Source of the DNA: Sympetrum striolatum
Taxonomy: Eukaryota > Arthropoda > Insecta > Odonata > Libellulidae
Length of the DNA stretch: 64,000 nucleotides
Direction: 5' to 3'
NCBI GenBank assembly: GCA_947579665.1
Contig: OX388345.1
Coordinates: forward strand, 58,457,454 to 58,521,453
Part shown: one piece after another, positions 62,601-64,000 of the stretch
Position numbering within the stretch: position 1 is the stretch's first letter
Layout: the number at the start of each line of letters is the position of its first letter
Translations under genes and position numbers: made by a program
Notes under the pieces: generated by a model
Told to the model about the DNA's origin: nothing
The model's database searches: none
What the model saw: only the letters and a program-made list of their open reading frames with translations

Positions 62601-64000
62601 GGAATAAAAATCTAAGACTAACATAAAGATATCAATATCTTGGTCATCATGACTATCTAAGAAAAAGGAGCTAAAGTTATCAGCACAATTAAACTCCTAA
62701 CAATTTATATTCCTGGATCCTTAGTTTAAGATATTCCACATTGAAAATATATTGGATCTAAAACTCATCAATTGTGTATTCTAGTAATTACTTCTCTATT
62801 TTTTGTTTCATAAAATTAATTTCATTTTCCAGGGGGAAAATATCTACCAGACTATTATCCATTTTAAGTTTAGTCACTTGCCAAACATGTTTCTAAACAT
62901 CTCTCAGCTAGTCCGTTGAAGTCACTTTATCATTTTTTCAGTAATAATAAAATTAGAAGACAATGAACACAGTGAAGAAAGATTCCACAGTTATTTTATC
63001 TACTAAGAGTGTAAATTTAGAATGTCTATTTTCATCGGCGACCACTGTTAACAGATTTTTTCAATTTTTCATAAATATGCAATCAATGAAAGGAACTATG
63101 ATTCATAAAAATATGCTATACAGGGATAGTCATGATAACCCACAAAGCTATTTTCATCCCATACTTTTAAACTTTGATTCTTATGCCTAATGATTTCTTA
63201 GGTGAAACTAATAACAGTAAATTGCCATATTTTTCAGGCGTCTCTACAAAATCCTGCCAATATCCCTGTTGTCTTAGCATCCTCTTGTACCCTGTATCAA
63301 ACACAGAAGAGGAGCTACAGACGTGGACATTATAGAGGGTACAATGTGGAGAGGGAATATCTGCAGAAATCGAACTTGGACCTTCAGTGTGACTATGAAA
63401 AATCAGATCAGATATTCTTGCCATTAGGCATGGTAGTCAATGCAGTATTCAAAAATAAAGGCTGGTTATATGCACAAACTCCTCATGGGGAAGAAGGCTA
63501 TGTTTCAGCGAGAGCATGCCTTCCTCTAGGAATCCTCCCACCCCCTGCCCCTAGGACCTCCCCTGACTTTCCCATCTTGAGAAAGGACCATTACTGGGGA
63601 CACCCAATCATTAGCCCACCGAATAAAACAGACAATGAAAAGCTTCGAGATACTGTGTCTGAGGGAGGAGGAATGAGGTTGAAGAACCAAAGGAGAAGGA
63701 GAGGTGGTTGTAGAGGAAGTCACCACATCCGACCAGAAGAGGCAGCCGTGGATCGTCTGTACCTGAAAGCAACTGCAGCCAGTTCAGTGGCCTCCACTAG
63801 TGGTGGTCGTAACAGAGGAAGATGGGGAAATGGTGGTCAAAGAGAAACGCTCCTCCTGATCCGTTCTGATTACCACAGCACAGGTTGTGACACAATATCT
63901 GTGAACAAAGGTGATGTAGTGGCCTTGGTCAATCATCCATTAGAGAACTGGTTTTGGGTTAGAGCTCATGACGGGACAGAGGGTCTAATCCCATCAGCAG
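50666..64000 (+). CDS. Multi-SH3-domain adaptor protein, 5' part (runs off window)
   Basis: Two exons are visible: 50666-51058 (131 codons) and 63238 to beyond 64000 (253 codons, then one base). They join in phase 0 across a GC-AG intron (CAG|GCAAGT). The start MGQRSSRK fits an N-myristoylation signal (Gly2, Ser6, basic residues) and has an in-frame stop about 70 nt upstream. Exon 1 is proline-rich, with a run of ten Pro before SRFGYEIQDLDGFLSQ. Exon 2 encodes an SH3-like domain (VLASSCTLYQ; LDLQCDYEKSDQIFLPLG; GWLYAQTPHGEEGYVSA), a basic linker (RLKNQRRRRGG), and a second SH3 (TLLLIRSDYHS; DVVALVNHPLENWFWVRA; DGTEGLIPSA). Such proteins bind PxxP ligands at membranes. The Fat-pathway adaptor Dlish is one candidate, but I do not recognise it securely. 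Confidence 0.75.
53330..53356. repeat. Perfect 12-bp hairpin, 3-nt loop
   Basis: GGTAAATTTCTA (53330-53341) and its exact complement (53345-53356) flank GTT, within AT-rich intron DNA. Confidence 0.8.
54361..54428 (+). repeat. tRNA-derived SINE head
   Basis: GTAGCCTAGATGGTTAAGGC matches a tRNA D-arm / A box. CCAGGTTCAATTTCCGG, 35 nt later, matches the B box / T-arm. The acceptor stem does not close and a T-rich run follows (about 54438-54446), so this is a SINE or pseudogene, not a tRNA gene. It is the clearest of four such heads in the window. Confidence 0.7.
55905..57290 (-). mobile_element. Penelope-like element (RT + GIY-YIG), truncated and decayed
   Basis: On the minus strand, RT motifs at about 57270-56805 read SVPTQEAILSM, CLKQNYFIFNEKFYSQREG and VSPLSPILAEFFMCNLEEK, then YWKRYVSDIF, where the catalytic YVDD is altered to YVSD. 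A linker frame (56713-56285: HRLIAIPLSPDKFNKEL; NIRPAFRSPNN) leads to a GIY-YIG-type segment (YELSCAICPTKYIRN; LDNGHTSDFKPKRL) at 56360-56140 in shifted frames. The end near 55905-55985 has the characteristic PLE tail (CTGAAGATGTAAGCTCGC; TCTGTGGAAAAGT). The 5' part is missing. Confidence 0.85.
57291..58145. other. Intron sequence, no gene seen
   Basis: AT-rich; a TTA/TCA trinucleotide tail near 57620-57655 could be the 3' end of a LINE scrap, but no coding part is visible. Confidence 0.3.
58146..59159. mobile_element. 1014-bp non-autonomous element with 14-bp terminal inverted repeats and internal tandem modules
   Basis: The ends are exact complements: ACTTTCTCCATATA at 58146-58159 and its complement at 59146-59159. 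Inside, a module starting GTGGGCGCTCT recurs at about 58325, 58639 and 58958 (period about 316 bp). The first two copies also share AACT-ATTAGT-GTATCAA and a hairpin made of AACCGGAAGT ... ATTTCCGGTTTT. A TG microsatellite occupies about 58268-58321. There is no transposase. It could be a MITE or a fold-back element; the superfamily is not assigned, and no target duplication is obvious. Confidence 0.7.
58268..58321. repeat. TG dinucleotide microsatellite
   Basis: About 54 bp of near-pure TG repeats with a few interruptions, lying inside the 1014-bp element before its first internal module. Confidence 0.9.
60013..60555 (+). mobile_element. 3' fragment of a Penelope-like element with an intact GIY-YIG domain
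   Basis: An open frame running to the TAA at 60408-60410 encodes a whole GIY-YIG endonuclease domain: KAGIYKLNCNSCEAIYIGQ (GIY and YIG), SRHLQTRIHEHEK (catalytic Arg region), ASHFAKHLHEEKHH, and KLNILEQIEIKEH with the catalytic Glu. A PLE-type 3' end follows (CCTGATGATAACTCTGTGAG; AAACATGTCGCAGTAG; TTTTTGTGGAATTTT). RT is absent. It is distinct from the minus-strand PLE at 56-57 kb in sequence and orientation. Confidence 0.85.
60580..61890 (+). mobile_element. CR1/Jockey-like LINE, 5'-truncated, RT C-terminal two thirds
   Basis: RT motifs in order: RSTITALYQSINFILTALD, LLFDFPNAFDNVNHELL, VPQGSILGPVLFLIYINDL, an in-frame stop near 60930, then TVLYADDTNILLS with the catalytic YADD intact, ILGVNLDSTMSW, and the terminal MGLKLYNKLP. 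The second open frame runs 60939-61724. The 3' end is AATAAATATATT followed by an ATT tail (to about 61885). It starts directly after the Penelope tail at 60555, so one element inserted beside or into the other. The stop and missing 5' part make it inactive. Confidence 0.85.

Larger units (their letters stand above)
51059..63237 (+). other. 12.2-kb GC-AG intron of the SH3 gene, loaded with transposons
   Basis: Begins GCAAGT after CAG and ends TTTTTCAG before 63238. It holds a SINE head (54.4 kb), a Penelope-like fragment (minus), a fold-back element (58.1-59.2 kb), a Penelope GIY-YIG fragment (plus) and a CR1-like LINE (plus). 51.1-54.3 kb and 61.9-63.2 kb show no gene. An extra small exon cannot be excluded, but the visible exons already share phase 0. 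Confidence 0.65.

Noticed and set aside
63167..63424. Minus-strand 85-codon frame
   Set aside because: Antisense of the SH3 exon, whose sense frame is open for over 250 codons with SH3 motifs.

Overview
Eukaryotic, almost certainly arthropod (probably insect) nuclear DNA. The genes are split by spliceosomal introns, intergenic DNA is AT-rich, and the mobile elements are of animal type: a PIF/Harbinger with a MADF-BESS partner, an RTE-type LINE, CR1/Jockey-like LINEs, Penelope-like elements, MITEs and tRNA-derived SINE heads. A selenocysteine-encoding selenoprotein M gene argues against Drosophila-like lineages, which retain only SPS2, SelH (BthD) and a SelK-type protein, and suggests a lineage with a larger selenoproteome.

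Region 1 (1-12.7 kb) is a compact housekeeping cluster that I could model exon by exon. Prp19 (minus, 10 exons, 506 aa) lies head-to-head with SELENOM (plus, 4 exons, 116 aa with an in-frame UGA). Their start codons are 286 bp apart, so they probably share a bidirectional promoter. SELENOM has a convincing form-2 SECIS element in its 3' UTR at about 8731-8797. It converges tail-to-tail with RNF185 (minus, 5 exons, 183 aa), an ER-membrane RING E3 ligase.

Region 2 (13.7-24.1 kb) is repeat-driven. It holds two tandem ~1.15 kb units, each made of about 166-bp modules carrying a Pol III B-box-like motif. Next is a structurally complete 3.57 kb PIF/Harbinger element with TTA target-site duplications; its transposase and MADF-BESS genes are interleaved on opposite strands. 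A decayed RTE LINE follows on the minus strand.

Region 3 (24-50.6 kb) has no protein gene that I can support. It holds scattered MITEs (29.4, 39.1 and 41.4 kb), tRNA-like SINE heads (28.7, 31.1 and 33.0 kb), LINE scraps and several GC-richer islands (about 40, 42.8, 44.5 and 49.4-50.6 kb). The islands look like regulatory sequence upstream of the next gene.

Region 4 (50.67-64 kb) is the 5' part of a multi-SH3 adaptor gene on the plus strand. Exon 1 encodes a putatively myristoylated, proline-rich N terminus. A 12.2 kb GC-AG intron full of transposons follows. A second exon beginning at 63238 carries at least two SH3-like domains and runs off the window.
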